Assembly: GCA_040954595.2 (NCBI GenBank)
Contig: CM082579.2
Coordinates: 7,936,001 to 8,000,000, forward strand
DNA length: 64,000 bases
Source: Balanoglossus misakiensis
Taxonomy: Eukaryota > Hemichordata
Direction: 5' to 3'
Part shown: positions 13,701 through 26,060 of the stretch, in pieces
How the letters are laid out: each line of letters opens with the position of its first letter
Position numbering within the stretch: position 1 is the stretch's first letter
Made by a program: the position numbers and the translations under genes
The notes under the pieces: generated by a model
What the model was told of the DNA's origin: nothing
Databases searched by the model: none
What the model saw: only the letters and a program-made list of their open reading frames with translations

Positions 13701-16700
13701 AAAAAAAACGACATCAGGTGTCTAGGTGCGAGCTGTATGCATTGCAGTAATAATTATTGAGGCCTTGGAGAGGGGAGGGAGGGGGGGAGGGGGCAATACT
13801 GAGTGGCTAATTGCCTGAGACAGTCGCTACGGTTACACATATTCACAGAGCCAAGAATGCAATCGTAAGAGTGTCAAAATAGGAATTTCTACGGAAAGCA
13901 ATATCGACGAGGATTCTCGCTGGGATGATGAAAAATCACTACTGGATGTTGTCTGTTCGTGCAGACTCTGTCAATGTTGAGCTGCTAAGATATTATCTGT
14001 TGAAAAATGCATCTGATAGAGAGCTTATCAAGGTATTGATTAATGCCTATGCTATTGGCGGTGAGTTGACCCTATCATCCGAATCCTCATACATCTTGTA
14101 AATGTCTTAACATACTCTTATTGTCTCTTAAAAACAGCAGTTCTAGGGGAATCCGCACTCACAAAAAAAGACAAGTGATGTTAAAGATCACAAAAAAAGC
14201 ATGCAATGAATATTGTAACAAAAACACGTCAAAAAACAGGTCTTAATATGCATATATTAATATTCATATATATGGCTTGATATTTGCATTATAACTGTAA
14301 TTTAATAATGTTGGTGATCCTCTATCAGACATAATCAGTCACCCATGAAATTTCATTCTTCTCCTCTGACTGACTGAGAATGTCAGAAATTGTAAAAAAA
14401 AAAATTGGCACGGATAGAAAAGCAAATACTAGAATGTCTATTAATTAAATACTGTCAGGTTTCATTGTGTGGTCACAGTTGAACTTAATTAAGAAAATCA
14501 GAGACAGGTTCAGAAATGTGCCACTCAAAATTTAATATACATGTACATTTTATGTTAAGTACAACTGTATTAAGTAAGTACTAGTACATGTGTGTCTAAA
14601 TGCTGTACCCCTTTAGTAAAATTATGCCTAGTTTTCAAGAAATAAAAAAAAATACTTTTTGTCATTGTGAAAATAATATATTCAGAAATTATTTTTAGTG
14701 TTAAATTTCTAAAGCTACATGTAAGTTGTGTGGTTTTCCAATTCCAGTTAGGAAGATATTGCAACCCACTTCTGTAAATGAATTCTGTTTGTTTGTTATA
14801 TTTATAGATCAGAATTATTACACTCATTGCCTTGTACCGGTTATGCACCTCGAGTTCAGTTCACGACTGGTCATGGACAAATCTGTATATCAGTATCATC
14901 ACTATTCAGGCGAGAGTTTTCATTAAAGTTTTGTATCAAGGTTGCAGGAATACGGCCTTTGAAAGGACTATCTTGTCGGGTTGTAAACATGTCTATATTA
15001 TGGCAGTGAGTCTGATGAATGTTGGGGCTTAGTCAGGAGAGGGTGTTTAGGATGTTGACTTTCTGTGATAAAATTAATGGCATTATGAAAATTAAGAGGG
15101 GCGGATAATTTACATAATATTAGCATATCATTTGCATAAAATTAACATAATGTTTCTTTGTATTTGTGGAATGCACCAGAGTGACCATACGCTGAGCCAG
15201 GTACATGACCCCCAGCCCAGGACAAGTAACAACGAAATCTCGATGTCCCAAAATATTTTGCTCTAACTTCACAGAATTTCAAACAAAAGTCAAAGGAGTG
15301 ACATTTTAAGATACAAAGATATAAATATAAGTATGTAGACATACTGTCAAAAACACGGTCGCGCGCGTTCGACTGACCGCGACCGTGCGCGTACATCGCG
15401 TCCACAGCTCAATGCAGTAGTTGGCTGGGTCCCCGATCGCGCGCGCGACCACCCGCTCTCGACATCGGCTCCAAAGTCGTTGTCACGGTCGGGATTACTA
15501 ATGGCCTTGATCGGTATAAAATTGTAGTCAATGAAACCCCCCAAAATCGTAATCATTGTTGAAGTCGCTGTCATGAAAATGTCCAGTGAAAAATTTGCTG
15601 TCTTCCGGGTTTACAAAGTGAAGGAAGGACGCATACTGTCAAAGGTCACGTAATTAGGTCATGTCGATAACACGATCGTTTTTCTCTGGAACGTTCGACT
15701 GACATCATTTCCCGCGATCGGGCCGGTACTTTGAAATTGATCCGAATGTGTGAAACGGTTTCCATTTGCCATGCTAAGTGTCACTGTGGTGCATGACAAA
15801 GTGTGAACGACCATTTTGTTCACGTCCACCCCCAAAAGACGCTAGTATAAACACTATAAACCACAACGCGCGAGCTTTGTTTTCTACCGGGTAAAACAAA
15901 GGGGCGGTGTTGTCAAATGCAGGGGCGGCACATATGACAGAGGGGCGGCCGCAAAAAACAGAGGGGCGGGCCGCCCCTCAAAAACCCCCCGTGGAGAACC
16001 CTGAATGCTGTCAAATTTTCTATTTATTCTTCATTTTTGCATCTTTTTGTGGAGGTTTGGGTACAACCAAATCCCAACCGATGGGGAGGTCTTTTATAAA
16101 TGAACCCATACTGTACTTTTATATTACAAAACCCCCATTTCTGAAGTGGTTTGAGGTAGCAGTCATCCAGGGTGACTCTGCATTAACCAATGGTTGCAAT
16201 CAAATTGACAGTAGTGATGTGAAGCTGACGGTGGTGGTAAAGTCGAGTTGATGTAATTCATCTTATCATAACAGTGATGTGCTTAATTTGATAAAGCTCA
16301 AGTAGAAAATGGAAAAATTATATAAATTGAGATGATGATGATGATGATGACTTGAGGATGATGATGAAGAAGATGAAGATTATGGCGGTAGGGGTGATGA
16401 TGATGATACATTGTACATGTAATGTCAAGTTTACGGTGTTAAGGTCAAGTTGCTAACAGTTAAGTCAAGGTTAGGGTGGTTAAGGTAGTGTTGATGATGC
16501 GTATAAGTACAATGTTGGGTTCAAGTTGCAGATGGCGAGATGGCATATATCCCAAAGTTGTCAAAAATGAGCAGCAGGTCGATGCACTACTTCTCACAGT
16601 ACAGTGGTCAGACCTCGCTTGATGTACTACATATACTGATACACTACATATAGCCCAGACTCAACCCACGTGATTTCGCTCATATTATTGAGAAAAAACC

Positions 16701-19700
16701 CCGGTTTAACCAAAGTGCGTGGATGACAGGGGTTGATAAGGGGTCAGTGAAACATGCAGTTATTCCAAATAGGACCAGGTGAAAGCAACCCTGAGATATT
16801 CCCGCCCAAAGGATATTTATGGGCTTACAATAGACTGCCATATTTTCATGAAAATGCAAATAAACATGATGGTTATATTTTGTCATAATGTGCTGTCACC
16901 AATTGTATTACTGTAAAATGTGGCCCATTTCCAAACAAACCAACAAATCAAAAACTTGAATGTGGCAAAATATGGGGCTTTGTAACTTAACTTCATAAGT
17001 TAGCCACGTTTCTGCCTGTGCAAATGCGAAAGCGGGCCTGTTGTGACCGGCTTGTTTGCACACGCAATGGAAACCCAACAAAAATGTCCCTCTCTGTGTT
17101 TGCTCAAACATAAATCACCCAATCTCGGAACAGAACAGCTGGTATTTAGTTCTAACAATAAGTGAAAATCTGGGCTTCATGCTGTATGGTGGTGCGGTCG
17201 ACTGCCTCGCTTTATAAAACACATTGCGTTCAGATGATTCTTGGAGAGCAGCGACTTTTGCAAAAAGAACATTTTCAGTTGTTATTTTCCTTCTGTTGAA
17301 GAAAATGTCACTATTTTTTTGTATGAGAATCTAAGCCATCTTGACCCAGAGAATAATTTCAATAAATGACAAAATGACATAATTGATTTGCATACAAGAA
17401 GCAGATCATATTTTCTGTAATATCCATATTTACGTTCTGTTTTTTTATCATTTTTTTTCCAGCAAAAAATCAAGAGGAAATTAGAGAGTGGCGGTTCACC
17501 CAATGCCAAGTTGTCCAATGGCGACGCAACATCAGTGGCTAACGGACATGACAACACGCCGTCGCCCAAGAGACAGTGCACCCAGCCCAGCGTGTCCGTC
17601 TCCATCGTGGCGCAGACCAACGAGCGCACCATCAAGACCAACGTGGACGTGACCATCAAGACGCAGCAGATGAAGAACGGGCAGCTGACCGAGCAGCCGC
17701 AGGTGAACCTGAAGAGCAGCGATCCCGGCTGCGGCGGAGGTGGCGGCGGCGGAGGCGGGGATCCTGGAATGATGCACCAGCCGCTGATCCACCGGGGGGA
17801 CGCCATGGAGCTGGAGAAGCCGCCGCTGTGCAAGCAGGAGCCGATGATGAACTTCAACAAGCCGTGCGCCGAGCAGCTGGCGTGCCCGGACGACCTCAAG
17901 GACATCCCCAGCATCGAGCACTTCTTCAACCTGACCGGCTCGCCCATGAACGACAACATGATCCAGGAGATCCTGGAGGAGCTGATGGCCAACGACCCGG
18001 AGAGCCTGGCCAAGCTGGAGGAGGACCTCAAGCAGGAGGAGGCGGGCATCGTGGAGAAGCTGCGGGAGATGGACGAGCAGGCCAGCCAGGGTCTGAAGCA
18101 GGAGGCCGTGAACGAGACCAAGTTGAACACCTCGTGCAGCATGGTGCCCACGCACGCGGTCAGCGCGGGAAGCAGCACCACCACCCTGGCGGTGAACATG
18201 AGCCACGCCCAGGACCAGAACCCGGGCCTGACCCACTCGGAACAGTTGAAACAAATGGCAGCTCACAAACAGCAACTCTACCACCAGCAGCAGCAGAACC
18301 CCGGCCGACAGCCGACCATGTACCCGTACAACAACCACATGCCCGGTTCAAACTCGGTGAAGAGTGAACCGTACAGCTCGGCCGTGACGCAGTCGCTGCC
18401 GACGGCTCAACAGTTTGCACAGCACCCGGAGCTGAAGAGGATGCAGCCGATGCAACTGCTGCAGCAAAAACTGCAGGATCAAAAATCGGCAGCAATGTTG
18501 CCAAACGCTGCCGCAAACGAACAACACTTAAGTTTTGGCAACACCAAGCCGTTGTCGCACATGCCGGACCACATGGGTGCCGGGGCGCCGCAGAACAACA
18601 TGGCAGTCCCACAGCCGAACATGGCGGTGTCGCAGAACAACATGGCCGCACTGCAGGCCATGGGCGGCAGCAGGAGCCAGATGCAGCAAGGCAGCAACTT
18701 CAAACAGGAACCGGACGCATCGCTGCGCTATCCGGGCCAGAGCTACCCCAGCAGCCAGCACCAGCTGGCCCAACAGAGCAGGCTGCAGCAGCTGCAGCAG
18801 CAACGGACTCAGTTCGTGGCTCTGCCGCCGCACTCGTCCGAACAGCCACCGCCGCAGCAGCAGCCGCAACAGCGCCTGCCCATGTCCATGGATGAGAACC
18901 TCAAACGTCAGAAGCAGCAGGAGCTCCTCCGTCAACAGCTCATAATGCGGCAGCGAGACAACATCAGGATGCACCACGAGCAGAAACTGAGAGAGCAGCA
19001 ACGGCAGATGCTGGAGCAGCAAAAACAACAGCAGCAGCAGCAGCAGCAACAACAGCAGCAGCAGCAACAGCTCAGAGATGAACGGATGAGGCAAGAGCAG
19101 TACCACAGATATATCAATCGTCCACCCCCAGAATACACCAGACCTACTAGCCAGCCGACGACGACACAAGCGACCGCACAGCAGCCGCACCCTCACCCGC
19201 AACCGCAGCAGCAGCAGCAGCCAGGCTTCCCGGCGAGCAGGCCGAACGCAATGGGCCAGGTTCTCACTCCAAACGTCCGACAGGGGGCCGCCGGTCACCA
19301 CTACCCATTGAACACTACTCCGAACACTAGTCAGGCAGCAGCGTACACCCAAGGAAATCGTCAGCATCATCTGGGCCACACAGTGCAGCATCCGCCCAGC
19401 AACAACAGTCAAGTCCAGACGACTGCAGCTGCTCAGCACCACGGCAACCCTTCCAAGGTGACAGGACCAAGTAACAATATGGCTGCATATTTAGACATGA
19501 ATACAAGGACACCATCTCAACAACAACAGCAGCAGCAGCAGCAGGTTGCAATGCAGCAGAGCCTGATGAGACAGAACTCAGCTTTGGGTGGCGGTCAGAA
19601 CGCCGCTCTAGTCAGTGGACAAAACCCGGCCCTGGTCGCCGGTCAAAACCCAGCCCTGCAGGTCGGTGGACAGACGCCCACCATGGGCAGGGGACAGAAC

Positions 19701-20381
19701 ACGCTGGCTCAGTTTCAGGGCTACTACAACGGTGAACAACTGCAGCGGGAGAGAGCGCTGAACGCGGCGCTGGCCCTGAGCAGCAGCAGGAGTGCGCAGC
19801 AGCAGCAGCAGCAGCAACAGCAGCAAAGCACAAACATCTATGCAAAGCAGGCCAGTGCCACGCAGCCGCTGAATCCCTCGGGACCGGGTTGGAACAGAGA
19901 CGGACTGCAGCAGCAGCAGCAGCGGCAGCAGCAGGCATCCCAGTTCGACCAGCAGCGACAAGCGGCCCAACACAGCAATATCACTATGCCAACCGCCAGT
20001 AACTATGGCAACAACACCAGGATGACCAATCCGGGCTTCCCGGGGCAGACGCTGAAGAAGGAAACGGGCATGGCGCCCCCGAACATTGCAGCTCAGCAGA
20101 GCCAAATGAACTATGCTCTGCAGAGACAGTTGAGCCAGAGGGGTGGGCCGAACCGACCGGCCATGCCGAACGTCGTCGGCCAGCACAGACTACCCAGCGT
20201 GCCGACTAACGCCACGCATGCAACATTTAACAATACCAGTGTGCCGATGCAACCTGATTTTCCGTCGTTAGATCCGGACTTGGTACTAGACAACGGCGCG
20301 CTAGGTGCTAGTGACACGGACATCTTGGATACACTTAACAATTCCGACTGGGACGAAATATTGAATAAATTGCCTGTGTGA
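1548..20381 (+). CDS. MAML: Mastermind-like transcriptional co-activator (two coding exons)
   Basis: Join 1548-1856 and 17463-20381, giving 1075 aa. Mastermind binds the composite groove of the Notch intracellular domain and CSL on DNA and recruits p300/CBP. Residues about 8-70 form the MamL-1 helix region, rich in Arg, with the diagnostic stretch RIELCRRHH also found in human MAML1. Exon 1 ends in phase 0 at a strong GTAAGC donor; exon 2 begins after a TTTCCAG acceptor and restores the family's KRKLE motif. The rest is low-complexity: a Gly run, acidic segments (about residues 255-310), many Gln tracts and an acidic C-terminal tail of the kind used for activation. The start ATG has A at -3 and G at +4. 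Human MAML proteins are about 1000-1150 aa, so the model looks full length. The very large second exon is unusual; short internal introns are not needed to keep the frame. Confidence 0.93.
6208..6221. repeat. Poly-C run (14 C)
   Basis: A homopolymer run in MAML intron 1. Similar C-rich runs occur near 1961, 3252 and 5768. They have no evident function. Confidence 0.9.
7709..7749. repeat. (CA)n microsatellite
   Basis: An almost pure CA dinucleotide tract with two TA interruptions, flanked by imperfect ACAC sequence from 7682 onward. It lies in MAML intron 1 and is probably length-polymorphic. Confidence 0.95.
10232..10320 (+). mobile_element. piggyBac-like MITE, copy A (right end decayed)
   Basis: Starts with TTAA then CCCTTTCACC and shares the family interior (ACCATGGTTCAGTCC, TTTTCTATGG, GTTGGAC). 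The right terminal repeat is degraded after the ACTGGGG segment, so its end is approximate. It lies in MAML intron 1. Confidence 0.75.
11464..11558 (+). mobile_element. piggyBac-like MITE, copy B
   Basis: TTAA CCCTTTCACC on the left and GGTGAAAGCG TTAA on the right, about 95 bp including both TTAA sites. The interior is that of the family with several substitutions. It lies in MAML intron 1. Confidence 0.85.
12373..12549. repeat. 44-bp minisatellite, four tandem copies
   Basis: Four copies start at 12373, 12417, 12461 and 12505, an exact 44-base period. Each begins AACCAATATAATGTCAAAG and ends CCTTTAATACA. Copies differ at only a few bases, so the array is young or homogenised. It lies in MAML intron 1. 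Confidence 0.95.
15350..15460. other. CpG-dense block in MAML intron 1
   Basis: Alternating CG tracts (CGCGCGCG and similar) are concentrated here in otherwise AT-rich intron. A partial second copy of the motif order (ACTGTCAAA, AACACG, GTTCGACTGAC, CGCGA) recurs at 15632-15720, so the region may be a diverged duplication. It could act as a small CpG island; no transcript is evident. Confidence 0.45.
15901..15979. promoter_or_regulatory. Array of evenly spaced GC boxes ending in a perfect palindrome
   Basis: GGGGCGG occurs at 15901, 15922, 15942 and 15963, spacings of 21, 20 and 21 bases, close to two DNA helical turns. The last copy is half of a perfect 19-base palindrome (15961-15979), which adds an inverted GC box. 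A TATA-like ACTATAAACC lies about 40 bases upstream. SP/KLF-family factors bind GC boxes; an internal promoter or enhancer is possible, but a short tandem repeat is the simpler reading. Confidence 0.45.
16329..16410. repeat. Imperfect (GAT)n/(GAA)n microsatellite
   Basis: Trinucleotide GAT repeats, with GAA variants toward the right, run through this stretch of MAML intron 1 about 1.1 kb before the large coding exon. Confidence 0.9.
17463..20381 (+). CDS. MAML: MAML coding exon 2: activation domains and polyglutamine
   Basis: A single 2919-nt exon encodes residues 104-1075. It opens with QKIKRKLE, has nine consecutive Gly codons near 17735-17757, an acidic helix-rich block at about 17890-18090 that probably corresponds to the p300/CBP-binding region, then Gln/Pro/Asn-rich sequence. 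Pure Gln runs lie at 19026-19070 (15 codons, mixed CAG/CAA), about 19518-19544 and about 19795-19826. A repeated G-Q-N-x-A-L-V motif lies at 19590-19690. The stop is TGA at 20379-20381. GC content is far above that of the flanks. Confidence 0.93.
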   Translation, partial: QKIKRKLESGGSPNAKLSNGDATSVANGHDNTPSPKRQCTQPSVSVSIVAQTNERTIKTNVDVTIKTQQMKNGQLTEQPQVNLKSSDPGCGGGGGGGGGDPGMMHQPLIHRGDAMELEKPPLCKQEPMMNFNKPCAEQLACPDDLKDIPSIEHFFNLTGSPMNDNMIQEILEELMANDPESLAKLEEDLKQEEAGIVEKLREMDEQASQGLKQEAVNETKLNTSCSMVPTHAVSAGSSTTTLAVNMSHAQDQNPGLTHSEQLKQMAAHKQQLYHQQQQNPGRQPTMYPYNNHMPGSNSVKSEPYSSAVTQSLPTAQQFAQHPELKRMQPMQLLQQKLQDQKSAAMLPNAAANEQHLSFGNTKPLSHMPDHMGAGAPQNNMAVPQPNMAVSQNNMAALQAMGGSRSQMQQGSNFKQEPDASLRYPGQSYPSSQHQLAQQSRLQQLQQQRTQFVALPPHSSEQPPPQQQPQQRLPMSMDENLKRQKQQELLRQQLIMRQRDNIRMHHEQKLREQQRQMLEQQKQQQQQQQQQQQQQQQLRDERMRQEQYHRYINRPPPEYTRPTSQPTTTQATAQQPHPHPQPQQQQQPGFPASRPNAMGQVLTPNVRQGAAGHHYPLNTTPNTSQAAAYTQGNRQHHLGHTVQHPPSNNSQVQTTAAAQHHGNPSKVTGPSNNMAAYLDMNTRTPSQQQQQQQQQVAMQQSLMRQNSALGGGQNAALVSGQNPALVAGQNPALQVGGQTPTMGRGQNTLAQFQGYYNGEQLQRERALNAALALSSSRSAQQQQQQQQQQSTNIYAKQASATQPLNPSGPGWNRDGLQQQQQRQQQASQFDQQRQAAQHSNITMPTASNYGNNTRMTNPGFPGQTLKKETGMAPPNIAAQQSQMNYALQRQLSQRGGPNRPAMPNVVGQHRLPSVPTNATHATFNNTSVPMQPDFPSLDPDLVLDNGALGASDTDILDTLNNSDWDEILNKLPV

Positions 20382-22118
20382 TTTATGAAAAGGAAAAAAA
20401 AAAAAAACACTGAGCCTGGACAACACGCCATCACAATCTTTCCAAAGTCCCATCTTTTGATAACTTATTTTCAACTCTGTAAATACAAGTATATTGAAGT
20501 TTGTATATAAGTCTGTGTATTTTCTCACCGTCTTTGTAAGTTTTACTAGCAAAAGAAAAATCAACCAAAAAACTCATTTGTTTAATTTTTTTGTAATCTA
20601 TGTAGTTGTAACAATTGTTTTTTTTAAAAAGTATACATGTAGATAATCATGATTTTATTTTTTTATGCTCGAGGACCAAATGAAACGGAGAGCTGAAGGT
20701 GTTAGTTCTATGACGTTTCATTACATTTGAAATATTGAAGATACCTTTTCTTTTCTCTCATCATGAAAGTATTTTAATACCAGTTTTTGGTGTACAAGGT
20801 CGATACCTTCAACATGCATCAGTTTTTAATTATTTTTATCGAGACTGTCAGTTACATATGGCATAGAATTTCAACTGAAGGAATGTAACGCCCATTCTTA
20901 AAGGTGCAGTGGTGGTTGCTCACACTCCCCCCATCCAGAATGGACCCTACTCACCCCCGTTAAGAACACAATGGAACACTCCCGTGCAGAAGCTGGTGAA
21001 TTACTATGTAAATATTCACAGTGTATCAAATATCAATAATTGCTTATGAAGCAAGACAATTTCTTTTTTATTTTGACATGTCAACGCCGGAGTAACGTTT
21101 AATTATTAGAGTTTCATTCCTATTTGACGAGTAGAGCCTGTTTGCTGGAGAATTTTCTACCAATCCAATATAATTGTGATTTTTTTTCCAAACATGTGCA
21201 GGTATCACTGTGTCGTTTTATTTTTGCCCTTTGTATGCAGAGCGTCCTCTGCAAACTGTCAGAGTTATAATTGTAAGTTCCTGCATCATCAGTTGTGGAT
21301 ACATTGCAAAAAATCCCCCGCCTGACAATTCTATTTCACATAGAAAATATCTCCTCTAGTGATTCAAATTGGACATTCCAAAATTTGAAAAGTGAATGTT
21401 GTTTCACACTGCGTAGGAGGATAATGTAATATTGTGGCCTCTAAAAAAAACTTAAAAACATACAGAATCTGCCTTGAAGATGGTTATTTTGGATGTTGTT
21501 TTTGTCTGAACCAGACTACACTTGGGAGCTTCCTTCCTGCAAAATATTTCTTGTTTGGCTGGGATCATGGTTACCCACATGTACCTATTGCAGTAATTAT
21601 GGGTTAATGACGTCATTTGCAGCAACTGACAAGTCTATTATGAGGGGCTCCATTTTGTTTTATGGCTTCGTATTTCTAGTATAATAACAGAACCCCTGCA
21701 AGCGTCAAACTTCCGGATGATTCTCTGACATTCTCAAGTCTCTGTGGACTAGCTTCTTCCATGTTTGTCATTGTTCATTTCCTGTTTTGTTTTTCATTTT
21801 TCGCATAATCAACAAATACATAAGGTCATCACAAGACTCCAACTTCCATCTTTTATGATATTGTTGCTGATACACAGAAGAAAAGAATATTGAAAACAAG
21901 AATAAGAAATTCAGTCAGTTACAACTAACGGAGCTTGAGAGCCACCAATATGTCCTCATGCCTTTTTCCAGTTCAGTGTGGCCCTGCCCCTGACATGATC
22001 ACTTGACACTACAGGTCTGTCGGCCAGAACCAGCCCTGGGGGCAAACATCCAGACTGAAGGCCACAACGACCACTGTACACTTGACAGTCATCAGCCCCA
22101 GGCATCATTGTTTAATTT

Positions 22119-22210
22119 TGAACCCTTTCACCCCACTTCCCTCTTTAGAGGTCCAACCTGACCATAGAAAAAAAAAACAATGGACTGAACCATGGTGGCA
22201 AAAGGGTTGA
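22119..22210 (-). mobile_element. piggyBac-like MITE, copy C (reverse orientation)
   Basis: CCCTTTCACC at 22123 and AAAGGG at the right end, with flanks TGAA and TTGA in place of intact TTAA. The interior is the reverse complement of copies A, B, D and E. It is a diverged copy downstream of MAML. Confidence 0.75.
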
Positions 22211-25200
22211 TTTGATAACCTGACTAAAGCTGGCTTTTACTGAAATCACCAAAAAAAACTGCCACATTCTGTCAGCAATCACATAACCACAGAAACCCTG
22301 CTGTGTTCTTAAAATTCGAAATGAAGCTTTCAAATCGGGGCAGTTTCGCACCGATCACAGAATCACAGGTCTCGTGGCGATCAATTGTCTACAGGTAAAA
22401 ACTGTCACTCTAGTTAGTGTCTAACCTTGAATATCATAAATGTGTTCTCTTTTCATGTGCGCAACAGAGCATTGATTGCAGTGGCCCCTGTGTCGTTCGT
22501 CTCAGTTGTATTCGCCGTCTATGAATAATTGGAAATAATGAAATTGATTCTGTAATCAGCGTGGCTATTATGGGGATGACCATGGATGCATACACCTATT
22601 TTTATGCCTGTGATCAGCAAATGGTATAAACATATTGGCTGGGTGAAAATGGATAATTTTTCTATCATGAATTGTCTCCTGCATATCGTTTGAAAAAAAC
22701 CCACCATTTACCCCAATTACAGGCGTCACTTTTTTCAACAAAAACTTCATTCAAAGTGAGTCTTCGCGCTGCAGATGAAAAAGAAAAATCTGCACACATA
22801 GTGACCTTTTCAAGCCGACGCGAGAGAGATTGGCTGTGGCAGCCATTTCAAGTGTACATCCGCGTCCCCGGTGATAAAGGTGTTGCGAAGCCAACGAGCA
22901 TCTATCTAGTACACAGCGGCCAGCCCCTCCCCCCCCCCTTCTTTGCTCATTTCATGCACTCAGTGTGTGAGGGAATGGCATAATTGGCAAAAACTGACAA
23001 AGATAAATGGCTTGGCTAACGTGGTCATATTCTCTCTCTTCATTACCATAGATATTACACACACTTGCTGACTTCCAATTTTTTTTTTCTGGTCAGGTCA
23101 ACATCTCGTGTGCTGTACACAGGCCACTTGACTGGGTGGTGGTGCTACGACAGCCACATGAAAATGGCCCCAGCTGGTCATGATCATAAAAAACAGCCGC
23201 AGTCGTAAAATATGAAACAATATTCAATTCTTTTATGGACCTAAAATGTTATAAATAGGGAAGCTGATGAAAATTGTGTCAATGCCTAGTGTGTGTACTG
23301 GTATTATAAATGAAGTGAAAAGCAAGACGACCAACGCCTGGGCCAAATCTGAAATATGACCTCATGTCGATCTCGGTTAGTCTTTTTTATGTACCAATAC
23401 AAAAACATCCCCACGGCACTGTACTGAATTTTTTTTTCATACATTCATGTGAAAACATGCACATACAAAATTCCCCCCCCCCCTTCTTTGTTGTCTGAAT
23501 GAAGCGATAGATAAATATTGCAATAGTATCCATGTGAACTTAGTGTTTAGGGTCAGGGGTCAATTGATGGATGAGAATCTGAAATGAGTACGCGGCGAGA
23601 TGGAGGCTGGTGCCTGGGCTCAGTGGGGTCGTTCAGCAGAATTCTTTCTTTTCGGGCAATTGGGGGTATAAAACACATTCTCCAGCTTTCATAAAACTAT
23701 GATGAGTGATGACATTGACATTGTGACTCACCGGCGATTTATCTGGCGACGTTGAGAGCGTCCCGCCTGATTTACGGCCCGACAGAATGAAATGAACTGC
23801 ACCAGAATCGGTCCCCAGATATATATAGGTGCATCCCAAGAGAGAAACTGATAAAAACGGGATTTTGGCAACTCTTCAATTTATCCATTTTTTAATAAAT
23901 TTTCTCGATATATCGTATTCTCGGGGATTGCCTTGTTCTGAAAGGAAAAAAAAACGTTGAAAATTAGCAATGAAACTCTAAACGATGTGATTATATTTTT
24001 TAAGAACGTCCGAAATATGTTCATGCATTACTGTCTTTCCTGTGCTCTGTATTTTCGAATTTTCATTGACATGTATCATAATCATTAATGAATTTTCACA
24101 AATGTTTGCGCTAGTTTACAGAAATAACAAATATGACAAATGGCCCTCTGACTATGCAGATCACATTATTTAGCTTAAAGAGGCATTTGTTTTAGCGTGA
24201 CCTTTGACACGTTGCCAAGGCGACCAATTTTCTCTTAAAAATCCAGTCACTAGTTTAACCGAGTTGTTGCCGAGAGAAAATCTGTTTTCTATCCTCCAGT
24301 GCAATCTTGCTCGGGTGTAGCGCAGTTTTTTAATCGTTGAACGCATTTGAAGAGGTCTATCAAATTGCTTTTTTTTCATGAATAAAACATTCTGTAATAC
24401 CCTGTATTCCAGCTAGACAACTGAATGAATGGAAATATCGGTAATGTCAGTGTTATTTTTTATCTACATGAATGTAGAATCTGTAGTTTTTTAAAGGTGT
24501 TTTTTTTCCTCCAAAAACATTTCAGCCATGTATATTTTCTAGTCTACCTTCAGTGTGTAATTTAGGGTGAGGTTAGGGTGGGGGGTTAGATCAATTACGA
24601 TAACGACATACATTTCATGAAAATGTGCGAATAAACTACAGCATCTTTTATGCAGTTCCATATACATTGTCAAGTATTAAATCCATTTTACTCCAGTGTT
24701 TTCACCTGTACTTGAAAATAAATAGGTCGAATTTATATTCTACGCAACAATAATTCTCTGGTTTGTGTGGTTTTTTTTTTTTTTATAAAACAAAGATATT
24801 TTAGTTGACCGTGACAATACTGACAGACATAACATGAAATCACTCAAACTGTGGGGCCAAAACTCAAATTATAGAAAAACGCACCGCACTGAACTGCAAA
24901 CCAACACACCACACTGCCTTACACTACATTACACTATACTACAAAACACAACACTAGACTACCCTTCACCACAGCACAGCACACAACACCAACTTCCGGT
25001 GCACACTTGTATTATTTTACTACAGTAGCTATGACTTTTGATAATTTAATTGCTCCCTGAATGATTGAAAAAATAATTGTGTTTGTTTGTTCACATCTAT
25101 TGGTGGCAGCTGAGTTTAAGTCTAGACACAAACTCCCTGTGATGGCAAATTAATTTACGATGTTTGCCGTCTACACACAACCTGCACTACAAATCAAATA

Positions 25201-26060
25201 CAATTAATATCGAAGTAACCCCAGCTGTAGGACATATTCCAAGACAAAAAATATTACAAATAAGAATTGAAAGTTGCAGCTCCTAAACAATCCTGTAGAA
25301 TCAACTCTTCTCCATCTCAACATGCCAAATGAAACAGATATCTTTAGGAATATGGAAATAGCAGCACGGTTGTTAAAACTGGCACAACAAAAAAGAACGG
25401 TGAACTGGAAACAATAAAACAATCTAAACTTAAAGCTGTCAGAAAGATCTATACTTTGTTGGCTGATTTATTGCATTTTTAAAAAATATCTTTCTATGTT
25501 TGTAACAAGGCATTGTTACGGAATTTATTATCATTTTTTTTTTGGATTGGCATGACCAATTATATGGCATTTTGCAGGTATGTCCATGTGACTACAATTT
25601 TTTTTATTAGCTAGTTTTAATTTCATATTTTTCTGTTTTGCATTTGCAGGAATTCCACAATGAATATCTCCCATATTTTAGTTTATACTCAACTGACTGA
25701 AGCTGCATATTACACAATAAATATCCTATATGCCGAGCTTTGTTATTCATATTCAGTACGTTGTTGATGAAACGAAGTGTACGATTTTTTCACATAGGGG
25801 AAAATATTCCATGATTTATGACAATAGAGGGCGCTACTCAGATCCTTTAATGGCCTGAATCCCATGCACGCACGTGTACTAGAATATCAATATGACAGCC
25901 GCTTGTGCCAGTCTTCGACGCTCTATGTCCCAGCTTTACCCAAATGATGCACCTTCGGACCGGCGCTTTGCTATGACATTGCCTATGATAGCGCCGGCAT
26001 CGCTAATTTAGACAAAGAATGTGTGAACGACTACTGACGGTCTAGCCCTAGTGTACAGGT

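Larger units (their letters stand above)
1857..17462 (+). other. MAML: Intron 1 of the mastermind gene (15.6 kb)
   Basis: This large intron contains poly-C/poly-A runs, a CA microsatellite (7709-7749), two piggyBac-like MITE copies (10232 and 11464), a 44-bp minisatellite (12373-12549), a CpG-dense block (15350-15460), an evenly spaced GC-box array (15901-15979) and GAT repeats (16329-16410). Short open frames such as 13126-13329 show no recognisable domain. Such a first intron is a likely home for enhancers, but none can be named from sequence alone. Confidence 0.8.

Noticed and set aside
17282-19442. Long - strand open frames (up to 305 codons) opposite MAML exon 2
   Set aside because: They arise from CAG/GGC-rich codons read backward, giving poly-Leu and poly-Cys products.
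22672-22983. 103-codon open frame between MAML and ACSF2
   Set aside because: No recognised motif, and it crosses a poly-C run; likely chance.
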